Shown here: in pieces, positions 15,867 to 23,754 of the stretch
Position numbering within the stretch: position 1 is the stretch's first letter
Layout: each line of letters begins with the position of its first letter
NCBI GenBank assembly: GCA_021811315.1
Contig: JAJZPF010000013.1
Span: 1-64,000 of the forward strand
Reading direction: 5' to 3'
DNA from: a bacterium
GTDB taxonomy: Bacteria > Elusimicrobiota > Elusimicrobia > Elusimicrobiales > UBA9959
DNA length: 64,000 nt
Position numbers and translations under genes: made by a program
Notes under the pieces: model-generated
Database searches by the model: none
What the model was told of the DNA's origin: nothing
Seen by the model: the letters and a program-made list of their open reading frames with translations, nothing else

Positions 15867-17132
15867 ATGATAAATAAAACGGCAAAGGTTTTAATTACAC
15901 TTGCAGCGTCTTTCGCCGCGGGCAATCTTTCCGCTGCTGATTTCAGGAAAGACATGGGAAATATTGAAAACCGGCTTCTAACCGGCAATTTCGGGCTAAA
16001 GGAACCCGCCGTTCCCGGGCCTGTATCTGTGGAAGCGGCGCCTCCAGCGGGGAACGACCGTTGGTGGAGCGTTAATTTTTTCGGCTCGGGGCATAAAGCC
16101 GAAATGAGGGCCGCGCTCGCTTTTATGGATAAAACCGAGCTGCCGGACATGAACCGCGCCCAGGATATACTTTTACCCGGCGCAAATGACGAGAGCGGAC
16201 ATTTTGACCCCAAGGACAACGGCGGTAAAACCGACGAGCTCTGGTACGGAAAAACCGCGTTCAGCAAAGGCGGCGTGCTCTGGAACTACCAGCACTTCAA
16301 GTTCCCGGAAGCGTACGCCAGGCTTGCCACTATCTGCCATCTCACCCAGGACCAGGCCGTCCCGACCCACGCAGCTAATGTTCCCCACTATACGAACGAC
16401 GGTTTTGAGGGCTATGCCGCCGACGGAAACAAGGTAAAAATTACGGCTTCCCGCGACGGCGGGGAGATGGAACCTTACGAATATTACCAGGACCTGCAGG
16501 ACGACACTCGCAGACACCTCGCCGCCTGGGTGAGCCCCAGAACGGGAAAGCCGTACTGGGTCCCGGCCAAAGACGCGCCGCCGCTCGGCAAGGACGCCAC
16601 TTTCGGCCCCAAGGGCGGCTATGGCCCCGACGGGGATACTTACAGCTTTCGCGATCCCGTCAATTCCGACGGCGGAAGCAATAACACGCAGGTCACCGAC
16701 AGCCCGGAAATACGGACGCGCCAGCTGGCCATGGCCGGGGCCGCGACGGTAGGCGTTCTGAAGTCCGCATCCAAAAGACTTCCGCCCCTGGTCTCCGGGC
16801 TGACCGCGGCGTCTTCGGGCAGGAACGCCTCGGTGAGATTCACCGTCCTGGACAACCGCTCCCGCTACGCGGTCTATTCAATAACCCTCTACCAGGACGG
16901 AAAAGAGCGCGGCGCCCCCCAAGCCGGTAAAGCCGACCTTATGGAGCCCGCGTCCGGTGAGCTGATGCTTAAAGGCGAAGTCAATACGACCGTGGACCTT
17001 TCCGACCTGGCTCCCGGCGGCTTTACTCTCCAGGTGCGCGTCACCGACACCGACGGGAACACCGTCCCCGAAGAAGTCAACGCGGACGACATCCCGGCGA
17101 ACGACACCAAGGCCGCCCTGACGATGAACTGA
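15867..17132 (+). CDS. Secreted zinc-dependent phospholipase C / P1-nuclease-like protein
   Basis: The 421-residue product has a signal peptide (to about residue 23). Its N-terminal domain has the pattern YARLATICHLTQDQAVPTHAANVPH near residues 145-175. That His/Asp/His spacing resembles the zinc-binding core of bacterial phospholipase C and S1/P1 nucleases. After about residue 310, an Ig-like beta domain follows (ASSGRNASVRFTVLD onward). The function is inferred from the motif only, and the remaining zinc ligands are not confirmed. The gene has its own ribosome binding site and a strong downstream terminator. Confidence 0.55.
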   Translation: MINKTAKVLITLAASFAAGNLSAADFRKDMGNIENRLLTGNFGLKEPAVPGPVSVEAAPPAGNDRWWSVNFFGSGHKAEMRAALAFMDKTELPDMNRAQDILLPGANDESGHFDPKDNGGKTDELWYGKTAFSKGGVLWNYQHFKFPEAYARLATICHLTQDQAVPTHAANVPHYTNDGFEGYAADGNKVKITASRDGGEMEPYEYYQDLQDDTRRHLAAWVSPRTGKPYWVPAKDAPPLGKDATFGPKGGYGPDGDTYSFRDPVNSDGGSNNTQVTDSPEIRTRQLAMAGAATVGVLKSASKRLPPLVSGLTAASSGRNASVRFTVLDNRSRYAVYSITLYQDGKERGAPQAGKADLMEPASGELMLKGEVNTTVDLSDLAPGGFTLQVRVTDTDGNTVPEEVNADDIPANDTKAALTMN

Positions 17133-17151
17133 ACTTGATCCGTACAATAAA

Positions 17152-17184
17152 AAAACAGCCGGCTTTTTATAGCCGGCTGTTTTA
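17152..17184. terminator. Bidirectional intrinsic terminator between convergent genes
   Basis: AACAGCCGGCT pairs perfectly with AGCCGGCTGTT around TTTTAT. A T-rich tail follows on the plus strand (TTATTTT), and a run of Ts follows on the minus strand. It serves both the 15867-17132 and 17200-17889 genes. Confidence 0.88.
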
Positions 17185-17199
17185 TTTTAACGGGCGCTC

Positions 17200-17889
17200 T
17201 TACTTAAGTATCGTTATGAGCGGGCCCGGGTTGGGGATGGAGAAAGCGCAGGGAGTGGAAATGGGGCCGACCCAGGGGTTGGGGGCCGGGATGTACGGGA
17301 AAGGGTTAGGCCTGGAAACATAACTGCCGTCCTTACACTTGTAAACGCAGGTATTTCCGTCCATCACCAGATTGCAGACATCCGCCGGGGCGGCGCTTTT
17401 CACGGCCGCGGGAGGCGTCAGCTCGAAAGTGCTTAGGACCTGGCGGACAGCGTATTTATAGGCCGGGGAAACCTGCTTAAGGCTCAGGAAAGAACCCCAG
17501 AGGCAGACTTCGAAAACTTCTTTCTGCTCCGGCTTAAGTTCGCGGGGAGCCGTGATGACGACTTTCACGTTCTCATTGTAATAGCGGGTGCTGGGGAAGC
17601 AGATCTGGCCCACCGGGTAGCCCATGTTCTGGCAGTCCTGGGTGGTCTCCCTGCTGGTCAGCGCGACCTCGGGGGAGGTGAGCGGGTCGGCGGCGCCGAA
17701 AGTTATCTTCTTGCAGTCGCGGGTAAGGCCGATAAGCTGGCCGAACTTGGCTTCCGGGAGCTTCACATCGGAAGAAACCGCTTCTTTAACGGCGCTCTTA
17801 ACATCCACGCCCTGGTCGAAATTGACCGCGGCATTCGCCCCGGCGGCGAAACCGAAGCAGGCTAACGCTATTATAAGTTTCTTGTTCAT
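17200..17889 (-). CDS. Secreted protein of unknown function
   Basis: Not recognised. The 229-residue product has a signal peptide (KKLIIALACFGFAAGANA, cleaved near residue 20). Its globular region has Cys residues at RDCKK, TTQDCQNMGYPVGQICFPS and EVCLWG. A C-terminal segment with CNLVMDGNTCVYKCKDGSYV is followed by a Pro-rich tail. The even Cys content and leader point to a periplasmic or surface protein with disulfides. A perfect 18-bp palindrome lies about 85 bp upstream. Confidence 0.7.
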   Translation of the reverse strand: MNKKLIIALACFGFAAGANAAVNFDQGVDVKSAVKEAVSSDVKLPEAKFGQLIGLTRDCKKITFGAADPLTSPEVALTSRETTQDCQNMGYPVGQICFPSTRYYNENVKVVITAPRELKPEQKEVFEVCLWGSFLSLKQVSPAYKYAVRQVLSTFELTPPAAVKSAAPADVCNLVMDGNTCVYKCKDGSYVSRPNPFPYIPAPNPWVGPISTPCAFSIPNPGPLITILK

Positions 17890-17972
17890 TTATTATCTCC
17901 GTTGATACGCCGCTGCAAGGTTAAATTTACCTTTTGAATTACGGATATTCTATTAAATCGGGCCGCCCCGCG

Positions 17973-17990
17973 CTTTGACCCGGGTCAAAG
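17973..17990. promoter_or_regulatory. Perfect 18-bp palindrome, possible operator
   Basis: CTTTGACCCGGGTCAAAG reads the same on both strands. It lies between the divergent 17200-17889 gene and the TPP riboswitch. It is nested in a larger stem formed by GCCGCCC (17963-17969) with a GGGCGGC just before a T-rich stretch near 18005, so it could be a protein site or part of a terminator-like hairpin. Confidence 0.45.
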
Positions 17991-18034
17991 GAGCTTCCGG
18001 GCGGCGGTTTTTATTTTATGTTAGAATATTAATA

Positions 18035-18124
18035 TCGGGGAGCTTGGTAGTCACCAGGCTGAGAATTCCGGTGTTGCCGGAAGACCCTTATAACTTGAAC
18101 TGGGTAATGCCAGCGGAGGGAAAA
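18035..18124 (+). ncRNA. TPP riboswitch (THI box)
   Basis: The conserved blocks are all present in order: CGGGGAGC at the 5' side, GGCTGAGA, the ACCCTTATAACTTGAAC core, and TGGGTAATGCCAGCGGAGGGAA at the 3' side, the last interrupted only by its normal variable bases. It precedes thiC and would shut the operon off when thiamine diphosphate is plentiful. A terminator hairpin follows 24 bases later. Confidence 0.95.
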
Positions 18125-18147
18125 TGAAAGGGTCCACATATATATTT

Positions 18148-18175
18148 CCGACTGCAGCCATGCAGCCGGTTTTTT
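18148..18175 (+). terminator. Riboswitch-controlled terminator before thiC
   Basis: CCGACTGCA (18148-18156) pairs with TGCAGCCGG (18161-18169) with one mismatch, followed by six Ts. It lies between the TPP aptamer and thiC, so ligand binding probably leads to early termination. Confidence 0.85.
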
Positions 18176-18178
18176 ATT

Positions 18179-18210
18179 GTCATTTTTCCCCTGATAAAGG
18201 AAAAAATGAC
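18179..18210 (+). promoter_or_regulatory. thiC: Hairpin covering the thiC ribosome binding site and start
   Basis: GTCATTTTTCC (18179-18189) can pair with GGAAAAAATGAC (18199-18210) with a single bulged base. The 3' arm contains the end of the AAAGGA Shine-Dalgarno and the ATG at 18206. Transcripts that pass the terminator may therefore meet a second, translational block. This is a prediction from base pairing only. Confidence 0.5.
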
Positions 18211-19498
18211 ACAGCTCGAATCAGCCCGCAAGGGCAGTTTAACTCCTGAAATAGTAAAAGCCGCCGTCCGCGAAGGCGCGGAATCAGGCCTGCTGCTGAA
18301 AGAAACGGCGGCCGGGCGCGCCGTCGTGCCCGCCAATATAAACCACAGGAACCTTTTCCCGGCGGCGATAGGCAAAGCCTTCAACTGCAAAATAAACGTG
18401 AACCTTGGAACCTCCGGCCTGGGCTCCGGCCTTAAGAAAGAAATACAAAAACTGGAACTCTCTATTAAGCTGGGCGCGGATACCGTGATGGACCTCTCCA
18501 CCGGCGGCGGCCTGGCCAAGATACGCCGGGAAATGATCAGCCGCAGCTCCCTGCCCGTCGGGACCGTTCCGCTTTACGAAGTCCTGAAGAGGGCCGGCGG
18601 CGCCGGGAATATCAGCCGTTCCCTTATACTTGAAGTAATAGAGGAACAGGCGGAAGCCGGCGTGGATTTCATGACCGTCCACGCCGGCCTGCTGCGCGCC
18701 CACCTGCCGCTCGTAAAGGACCGCGTCACCGGCATCGTCTCGCGCGGCGGCGCCGCCATAGCGAAGTGGATGGAGCTGAACGGGAAAGAGAACCCTTTCT
18801 ATACCTCCTTCGACGAGATCTGCGCTATCTTTAAAAAACACGATGTTACGTTCAGCCTCGGCGACGGCCTGAGACCGGGCTCGCTGGCCGACGCCTGCGA
18901 CGCGGCCCAGTTCGCCGAGCTTAAAACCCTGGGCGGCCTTGTGAAACGCTCCCGGGCGGCCGGAGTGCAGGTGATGGTGGAAGGCCCGGGGCATGTGCCG
19001 ATGGACAAGATCTTCCTGAACGTAGAGAAAGCGGACAAGATCTGCGGCGGCGCGCCTTTCTACGTGCTCGGCCCGCTGGTGACGGACATCGCTCCCGGCT
19101 ACGACCATATCACCGCCGCGATAGGCGGGGCCATCGCGGCGTGGGCCGGCGCCTCCTTCCTCTGCTATGTAACGCCCAAAGAGCATTTGGGCCTGCCGGG
19201 GCTCGAAGACGTCAGGCAGGGCATCATCGCCTCCAAGCTCGCCGCGCACGCGGCCGACCTGGCCCGCGGCCGGACCGGGGCCGCCGGACGAGACCTGGCG
19301 CTTTCGAAAGCCCGCTACTCCTTCGACTGGGAGCGGCAGTTCAGGCTTTCTCTTGACCCCGAACGGGCCCGGAGCAGGCATGAAGAAGGCGCGGCAAAAA
19401 AGACCGGGGCGGATAAAAAGTTCTGCACGATGTGCGGCCCGGACTTTTGCTCGATGCGGGTCTCGCGCACCCTGGGGAAGAAAAAGGCGCTGGTATGA
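18206..19498 (+). CDS. thiC: Phosphomethylpyrimidine synthase
   Basis: ThiC is the radical SAM enzyme that rearranges aminoimidazole ribotide to hydroxymethylpyrimidine phosphate, the pyrimidine half of thiamine. The 430-residue protein has the family segments [61 protein letters not shown] and the barrel-end [11 protein letters not shown]. The C-terminal cluster motif [11 protein letters not shown] is intact. The length fits the short bacterial form. It heads the operon behind a TPP riboswitch and overlaps thiD by four bases. Confidence 0.97.
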   Translation: MTQLESARKGSLTPEIVKAAVREGAESGLLLKETAAGRAVVPANINHRNLFPAAIGKAFNCKINVNLGTSGLGSGLKKEIQKLELSIKLGADTVMDLSTGGGLAKIRREMISRSSLPVGTVPLYEVLKRAGGAGNISRSLILEVIEEQAEAGVDFMTVHAGLLRAHLPLVKDRVTGIVSRGGAAIAKWMELNGKENPFYTSFDEICAIFKKHDVTFSLGDGLRPGSLADACDAAQFAELKTLGGLVKRSRAAGVQVMVEGPGHVPMDKIFLNVEKADKICGGAPFYVLGPLVTDIAPGYDHITAAIGGAIAAWAGASFLCYVTPKEHLGLPGLEDVRQGIIASKLAAHAADLARGRTGAAGRDLALSKARYSFDWERQFRLSLDPERARSRHEEGAAKKTGADKKFCTMCGPDFCSMRVSRTLGKKKALV

Positions 19499-20292
19499 CG
19501 CCCCGCGCTCTTACCATCGCCGGCTCGGACCCCGGCGGAGGCGCCGGGATACAAGCCGACCTTAAAACTTTCACCGCTTTCCGGGTGTTCGGGATGTCGG
19601 CCATTACGGCCGTGACCGTGCAGAATACTCTTGGCGTGCGGGGAGTAGCGGCCATGGCTCCGCTGCTTGTGTCGGAACAGATAGACGCCGTCCTGGAGGA
19701 TCTAGGCGCCGACTCGGTGAAGTTGGGGATGCTCTCTTCGGCGCCGATAATAAAGGCCGTCGCGGGCAGGCTTAAAGCGCATAAGGTCAGGAACCTCGTA
19801 GTTGACCCGGTGATGTACGCCAAAAGCGGCCACCCGCTGCTCGCCGGGAACGCCGAAGCCGCGCTTATCAGGGAACTGCTTCCGCTCGCGCTTATGATTA
19901 CGCCGAACGCGCCCGAGGCGGGGCGGCTGTGCGGGGTTGAGGTCAAGGACAGGGAAAGCGCGGAGAAAGCCGCGCGCGCGATACACGCTCTCGGCCCGGC
20001 CTGGGTGCTGATAAAAGGCGGCCACCTGGGCGGAAAGACCTGCACCGACCTTCTTTTCGACGGAAGAGAGTTCACGGAATTCAGCTATCCGCGCGTTCAA
20101 ACGCGTAATACGCACGGCACGGGCTGCACTCTTTCAGCCGCGATCGCGGCCTGCCTCGCGCTGGGCATGGGCCCGCGGGAGGCGGTGAAAGAGGCCGGCG
20201 CCTACGTGGCCGGCGCGATACTCAACTCCTTCAGCCTGGGCTCCGGCCACGGTCCTCTGAACCATTTCTGGAGGGACCATGCTGAGAATTAA
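19495..20292 (+). CDS. thiD: Hydroxymethylpyrimidine/phosphomethylpyrimidine kinase
   Basis: ThiD phosphorylates hydroxymethylpyrimidine (phosphate) to the diphosphate used by ThiE. The 265-residue protein begins [22 protein letters not shown] and has [15 protein letters not shown], a [11 protein letters not shown] segment and the anion hole and catalytic motif [17 protein letters not shown], all typical of ribokinase-fold ThiD. The start at 19495 is chosen for its ATGA overlap with thiC; an upstream ATG at 19432 lies within thiC. Confidence 0.96.
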   Translation: MTPRALTIAGSDPGGGAGIQADLKTFTAFRVFGMSAITAVTVQNTLGVRGVAAMAPLLVSEQIDAVLEDLGADSVKLGMLSSAPIIKAVAGRLKAHKVRNLVVDPVMYAKSGHPLLAGNAEAALIRELLPLALMITPNAPEAGRLCGVEVKDRESAEKAARAIHALGPAWVLIKGGHLGGKTCTDLLFDGREFTEFSYPRVQTRNTHGTGCTLSAAIAACLALGMGPREAVKEAGAYVAGAILNSFSLGSGHGPLNHFWRDHAEN

Positions 20293-20911
20293 AGGGGGCC
20301 TCTACGTCATCACCGACGAAAAGCTGATAGCGCGAAAGGGCTTCCTTAAAAAGATCGCCGCGGCCGCCTCGGCCGGCGCCGGCATTATACAGCTGCGGGA
20401 AAAAGCCAGCCGGCTGCGCGACAGGCTGGAGCTGGCGAAAAAAGCCGTGATCACCGCCCACGCGCACGGGGCGAGGATTATCATAAACGACGACCCCTGG
20501 CTGGCCGCGGCCATAGGAGCGGACGGGGTCCACATAGGCCGCGACGACGCGACGGTGGAAGCCTCCCGCGCCGCGCTGGGCGCGGACGCTATCATAGGCG
20601 TCTCGTGCTACGGCGACGTCGCCCTCGCGCTCAGGATGCAGCGCGCCGGGGCTGACTATGTGTCCTTCGGCGCCTGCTTCCGCTCCCCCACCAAGCCTGA
20701 CGAGCCTATAGTCCCGCTCTCGGTATTCGGCGAAGCGAAACGGAAACTGAAGGTTCCACTGGTGGCCATCGGCGGCATAAACGCGGAGAACGCGGGGCTG
20801 GTGATGGCGGCGGGAGCCGACATGATCTCGGTAGTATCCTCGGTCTTCGCCAGCCGCGAAACGGCGCGGGCGGTGACCGACCTGCGGAAAATAACAGGAG
20901 ATAAAAAATGA
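20279..20911 (+). CDS. thiE: Thiamine phosphate synthase
   Basis: ThiE couples the pyrimidine diphosphate and thiazole phosphate to thiamine phosphate. The 210-residue TIM-barrel protein has GIIQLREKASRL, IINDDPWLAAAIGADGVHIGRDD, IIGVSCYGD, the phosphate-binding stretch DYVSFGACFRSPTKP and VAIGGINAENA, as in the family. It overlaps thiD by 14 bases, with GAGGGA just before the ATG. A thiazole branch (ThiG/S/F/H) is not encoded here, so the thiazole must be made elsewhere or salvaged. Confidence 0.95.
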   Translation: MLRIKGGLYVITDEKLIARKGFLKKIAAAASAGAGIIQLREKASRLRDRLELAKKAVITAHAHGARIIINDDPWLAAAIGADGVHIGRDDATVEASRAALGADAIIGVSCYGDVALALRMQRAGADYVSFGACFRSPTKPDEPIVPLSVFGEAKRKLKVPLVAIGGINAENAGLVMAAGADMISVVSSVFASRETARAVTDLRKITGDKK

Positions 20912-21987
20912 CCAGAACAGCTGAACTCCCCCCCGCCGGGAAAATTAACCCGGCGATTTTCGACGGCCTTATTTACCCTCGCCTGGGAGCGCCTTCAAAG
21001 GATATCCTCGAGGGACCGATGCACGGAGTCGACTGCGGCGTGGTGCGCGTGGCCCCGGGCAGGGTCATGGCAATGACGGCCGACCCTTTCTTCATCGTGC
21101 CGGACTACGGCTGGGAGCGGGCGGCTTGGTTCGCTTTCCACATCCTTGCCTCGGACATAACTACCACGGGCCTTCGCCCTTCCCACCTTGCCGTGGACCT
21201 GAACCTGCCGCTCTCGATGAAGCGGGAGGAGCTGGAGCGGATGTGGGAGACCGTGCACCGCGAATGCGTGAAGTACGGGGTAAGCGTGGTAACAGGGCAC
21301 ACGGCGAAGTACGCCGGCTGCAATTACCCGATGGTGGGCGGGGCAGTGATGACCGCCCTGGGGGACGAGGACAAATACGTCACCACCCGGATGGCGCGGC
21401 CGGGCGACCGGATAATAATCACAAAAGGCGCGGCCATAGAGACCTGCGGCCTCTTCGCCGCGACCTTCCCCGGGCTTATAGAAGAGAAGTTCGGGCCGGA
21501 ATTCCTGAAGGAGGCCGACGGCTTCTTCGAAAAGATGTCCACCGTCGAGGACGCCCTGACCGCGGCCGGCGGCGACGCCAGGAAGGCCGGGGTTACCTCG
21601 ATGCACGACGCCACGGAATGCGGGATCTGGGGCGGGCTTTTCGAAATAGCCCGGGCTTCCGGCACCGGCATGAGGATAAACAAGGAGGACATAATCCTGA
21701 AGAACGCGCCGGAGATGCTCTGCAAACATTTCGGCATAGACCCCTATTCCACGATCAGCGAAGGCACGCTGATAATAACCGCGCGGGAAGAAGCCGCGCC
21801 GGGGCTGCTGGCCGGGCTGGCGGCCAAAGGCATAGACGCCTCCCTTGTAGGGGAAGTCACCGGCCCCAAGCACGGGGTGAAGGTAAAGGAAGACGGCCGC
21901 GAAAGAACGCTCGAACACCCGGTGACGGACCCGTTCTGGGCCGCCTTCGCCGCCGCTATGGAATTAAAAGCGAAAATGGCCCGGTAA
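20908..21987 (+). CDS. AIRS/HypE-like ATP-binding protein in the thiamine operon
   Basis: The 359-residue protein belongs to the PurM/HypE/SelD/ThiL superfamily. It has an N-terminal half with MTADPFFIVPDYGWERAAWFAFHILASDITTTG and VVTGHTAKYAGC, and a C-terminal half with GVTSMHDATECGIWGGLFEIA. Overall it looks closer to HypE-type proteins than to classical ThiL. It overlaps thiE by four bases (ATGA), and no hydrogenase genes are seen in the window. It could supply the last kinase step (thiamine phosphate to diphosphate) or another thiamine-linked reaction; this is inference from position. A terminator-like hairpin follows. Confidence 0.75.
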   Translation: MTRTAELPPAGKINPAIFDGLIYPRLGAPSKDILEGPMHGVDCGVVRVAPGRVMAMTADPFFIVPDYGWERAAWFAFHILASDITTTGLRPSHLAVDLNLPLSMKREELERMWETVHRECVKYGVSVVTGHTAKYAGCNYPMVGGAVMTALGDEDKYVTTRMARPGDRIIITKGAAIETCGLFAATFPGLIEEKFGPEFLKEADGFFEKMSTVEDALTAAGGDARKAGVTSMHDATECGIWGGLFEIARASGTGMRINKEDIILKNAPEMLCKHFGIDPYSTISEGTLIITAREEAAPGLLAGLAAKGIDASLVGEVTGPKHGVKVKEDGRERTLEHPVTDPFWAAFAAAMELKAKMAR

Positions 21988-22019
21988 AAAGAACGCCCCG
22001 CTATAAAAGCGGGGCGTTC
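21986..22019. terminator. Terminator between the thi operon and the 37-residue ORF
   Basis: GAACGCCCCGCT (21991-22002) pairs perfectly with AGCGGGGCGTTC (22008-22019). On the minus strand it is followed by TTTTT, so it best fits termination of the small minus-strand gene. It may also stop the thi transcript. Confidence 0.75.
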
Positions 22020-22063
22020 AAGTCACAATTCCGCCGTATTATGTAATTAAGTTGCGTGTCACC

Positions 22064-22177
22064 TTATTTCAGCCAGCCGTAGGTAAGGTCGGTGAAGCAG
22101 ACCAGGAACATGGCGAAACAGGAGAAGAAGATGGCGTTAAAAATTTTTAGTTCGTAGGTGTAGGTTCTCTGTAGCAT
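22064..22177 (-). CDS. Small membrane protein, 37 residues
   Basis: Too short for routine ORF calling but well supported. An AAAGGAAA ribosome binding site lies about 6 bases before the ATG, and a strong hairpin with a T run follows the stop codon. The product is MLQRTYTYELKIFNAIFF followed by SCFAMFLVCFTDLTYGWLK, with one hydrophobic helix at about residues 12-28 and two cysteines within it. It would be a single-pass inner membrane peptide. Function is unknown. Its upstream region carries the GGNCC-type sequences also seen near 15750. Confidence 0.6.
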   Translation of the reverse strand: MLQRTYTYELKIFNAIFFSCFAMFLVCFTDLTYGWLK

Positions 22178-22233
22178 AAAATTTTCCTTTAGGCTGTCTT
22201 GTACTTATAGTTTAGCCTTAAATTCGGCCGCGC

Positions 22234-22300
22234 AATAGGGCCATAAGGACCTGTAAAAAAAATAAAAGGGCCCACCCGGAAGGACAAAGGGCCTATCTTA
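22234..22300. promoter_or_regulatory. GGNCC-type sequence cluster
   Basis: The gap between the 37-residue gene and the end of the polysaccharide block contains AATAGGGCCATAAGGACC (22235-22252), AAAGGGCCCA (22265-22274) and AAAGGGCCTAT (22286-22296). These resemble sequences at 15717-15785. They could be binding sites controlling the small gene, but no regulator is identified. Confidence 0.35.
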
Positions 22301-22336
22301 AGGAGGGAGCGGGGACAAAAGCGCGAAAGGGCGGAT

Positions 22337-23083
22337 CTAAAGTTTTTCCTCTTCGTCTACCGACGCCTTCTCCCCGGAACTGAAAAGAAGGCGGCCGTAA
22401 TTGCGCAGGGTCTTGATCGAGGACGACAGGGAGCCGGCCCTCGGATATAAAGGGGTATCGTCGTCTATCTTTTCGATGACGCCGATGCCGTTGCCTATCC
22501 CCTCGAGCAGGATCGGGTCGATGGAGCCCTCGTAAGCGGACTGCCAGGAGCGCACATATTCCCGCTCCATGTGCTCGCGGTTGGCGTCGTCCAGTATAAT
22601 ATAGCCGCCCGGGGCTAAAGCGTTGAACACGTCGTAAAACACGGCCTCGCGGCCGTAATCTTCGTGCGGCGCGTCTATGAGCGCCAGGTCGAAAGGGCCG
22701 AGAGCCTCGAGCAGGCCTTTCGGCAGGCTGTAGGAAAGCAGCAGGCGCGGGCCGTATAGCCTTGGCCGCAGGGGCGCCACGCGGAAATCCACCTTCGCCT
22801 GGCAGCCGGAGGTCTCATAAGCCTCTTTGGCCATCGCCGAATACTTGGGCGAAGAATCTATTGAAAGCAGGTAATTCCCTTCGATAGGGGCTATCTCCCT
22901 CGCCATCATCAGCGTGGAGAAGCCGGAGCCGAACTCTATTATTTTTTTCGCCCCGAGCGCGCGCACGAAGCCGGCGAGGAAGCGGCAGGAGGCGGGGTCC
23001 ATGGCCCAGGAGCCGGGATGCTCGTACCTTGAGAGCGGGACTTTGTCCATTGCGGCGACGGCTTCAGCTATGTAAGGGTTCAT
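22337..23083 (-). CDS. Class I SAM-dependent methyltransferase
   Basis: The 248-residue protein has the SAM-binding motif IIEFGSGFSTLMMARE at about residues 47-62, an acidic LLSIDSSPKY strand end, DLALIDAPHEDYGRE and GGYIILDDANR, matching the Methyltransf_24/CmcI-like group. Its substrate is probably a sugar or other component of the surface polysaccharide. It is the last gene of the large minus-strand block, and its start overlaps the WbqC gene stop (ATGA). Confidence 0.8.
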   Translation of the reverse strand: MNPYIAEAVAAMDKVPLSRYEHPGSWAMDPASCRFLAGFVRALGAKKIIEFGSGFSTLMMAREIAPIEGNYLLSIDSSPKYSAMAKEAYETSGCQAKVDFRVAPLRPRLYGPRLLLSYSLPKGLLEALGPFDLALIDAPHEDYGREAVFYDVFNALAPGGYIILDDANREHMEREYVRSWQSAYEGSIDPILLEGIGNGIGVIEKIDDDTPLYPRAGSLSSSIKTLRNYGRLLFSSGEKASVDEEEKL

Positions 23084-23754
23084 AAGTAATCCAGTGAGGC
23101 AGGGCCGCAGTTCAGAAGAAGGTCCAGCGCCGACATATCCGGCTCGAAGCCGGGGAAAGCCTGTTTATACTCGCGCGGCCTGAAGTCCTGCCAGGAAAGC
23201 TTTACGCCGGCGAAGCTGAAAACGCCCGGGTCCAGGTAGGCCCTGGCTCCGGCGCCGGAGAGATACTCGTCCGCTCCCGCGGCGGCGCAAAGCCGGGCCA
23301 GGCGCGCGCTTGAAGTTTCCGCTATATTGTACTCCGAGGAAAATTTAACCGGCGTCCCGATCGCGAAAGCGTCTTTCAGGAACTCCATGGTCGCTATAGC
23401 CAGGTCCGCGAGCAGCCGGTAGTCCCGGGAATAAAGCTCCTCCAGACCCGGCAGGTGCTCTTTAAAGAACGGGGCGCGCGCGTAATTGGTCTTTATGGCC
23501 CGCAGGTGTTCAGCGCTCCACGCGGCCGTATTATCCATCTCCACTTCGTTTATCTTCTGCGAAAACCGGCCTTTGGAGATCACCGGCGCCGTCAAATACT
23601 GCCAGCCGCGCGCGGTGCGGATGCGGTTCCGGTTCTGGAACTCCCGCTTTTCGAACTGCACGTCGTCGAGGTAGATAAAAAGTTCCGCCGCGCGCATCTT
23701 CGCGAAAAAGCGCAGGCCCGGCCAGTACTGGAGTTGGTGTATAGCGGCTTTCAT
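23080..23754 (-). CDS. WbqC family protein
   Basis: The 224-residue protein matches the WbqC-like family found in O-antigen and capsule clusters. It has the N-terminal AIHQLQYWPGLRFFAKM, YLDDVQFEKREFQNRNRIR, the WQYLTAPV segment, a YNIAETSSARLARLCAAAGADEYLSG block and FPGFEPDMSALDLLLNCG near the end. The family is thought to act in sugar modification, but its reaction is not established. It overlaps both neighbours by four bases. Confidence 0.8.
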   Translation of the reverse strand: MKAAIHQLQYWPGLRFFAKMRAAELFIYLDDVQFEKREFQNRNRIRTARGWQYLTAPVISKGRFSQKINEVEMDNTAAWSAEHLRAIKTNYARAPFFKEHLPGLEELYSRDYRLLADLAIATMEFLKDAFAIGTPVKFSSEYNIAETSSARLARLCAAAGADEYLSGAGARAYLDPGVFSFAGVKLSWQDFRPREYKQAFPGFEPDMSALDLLLNCGPASLDYL

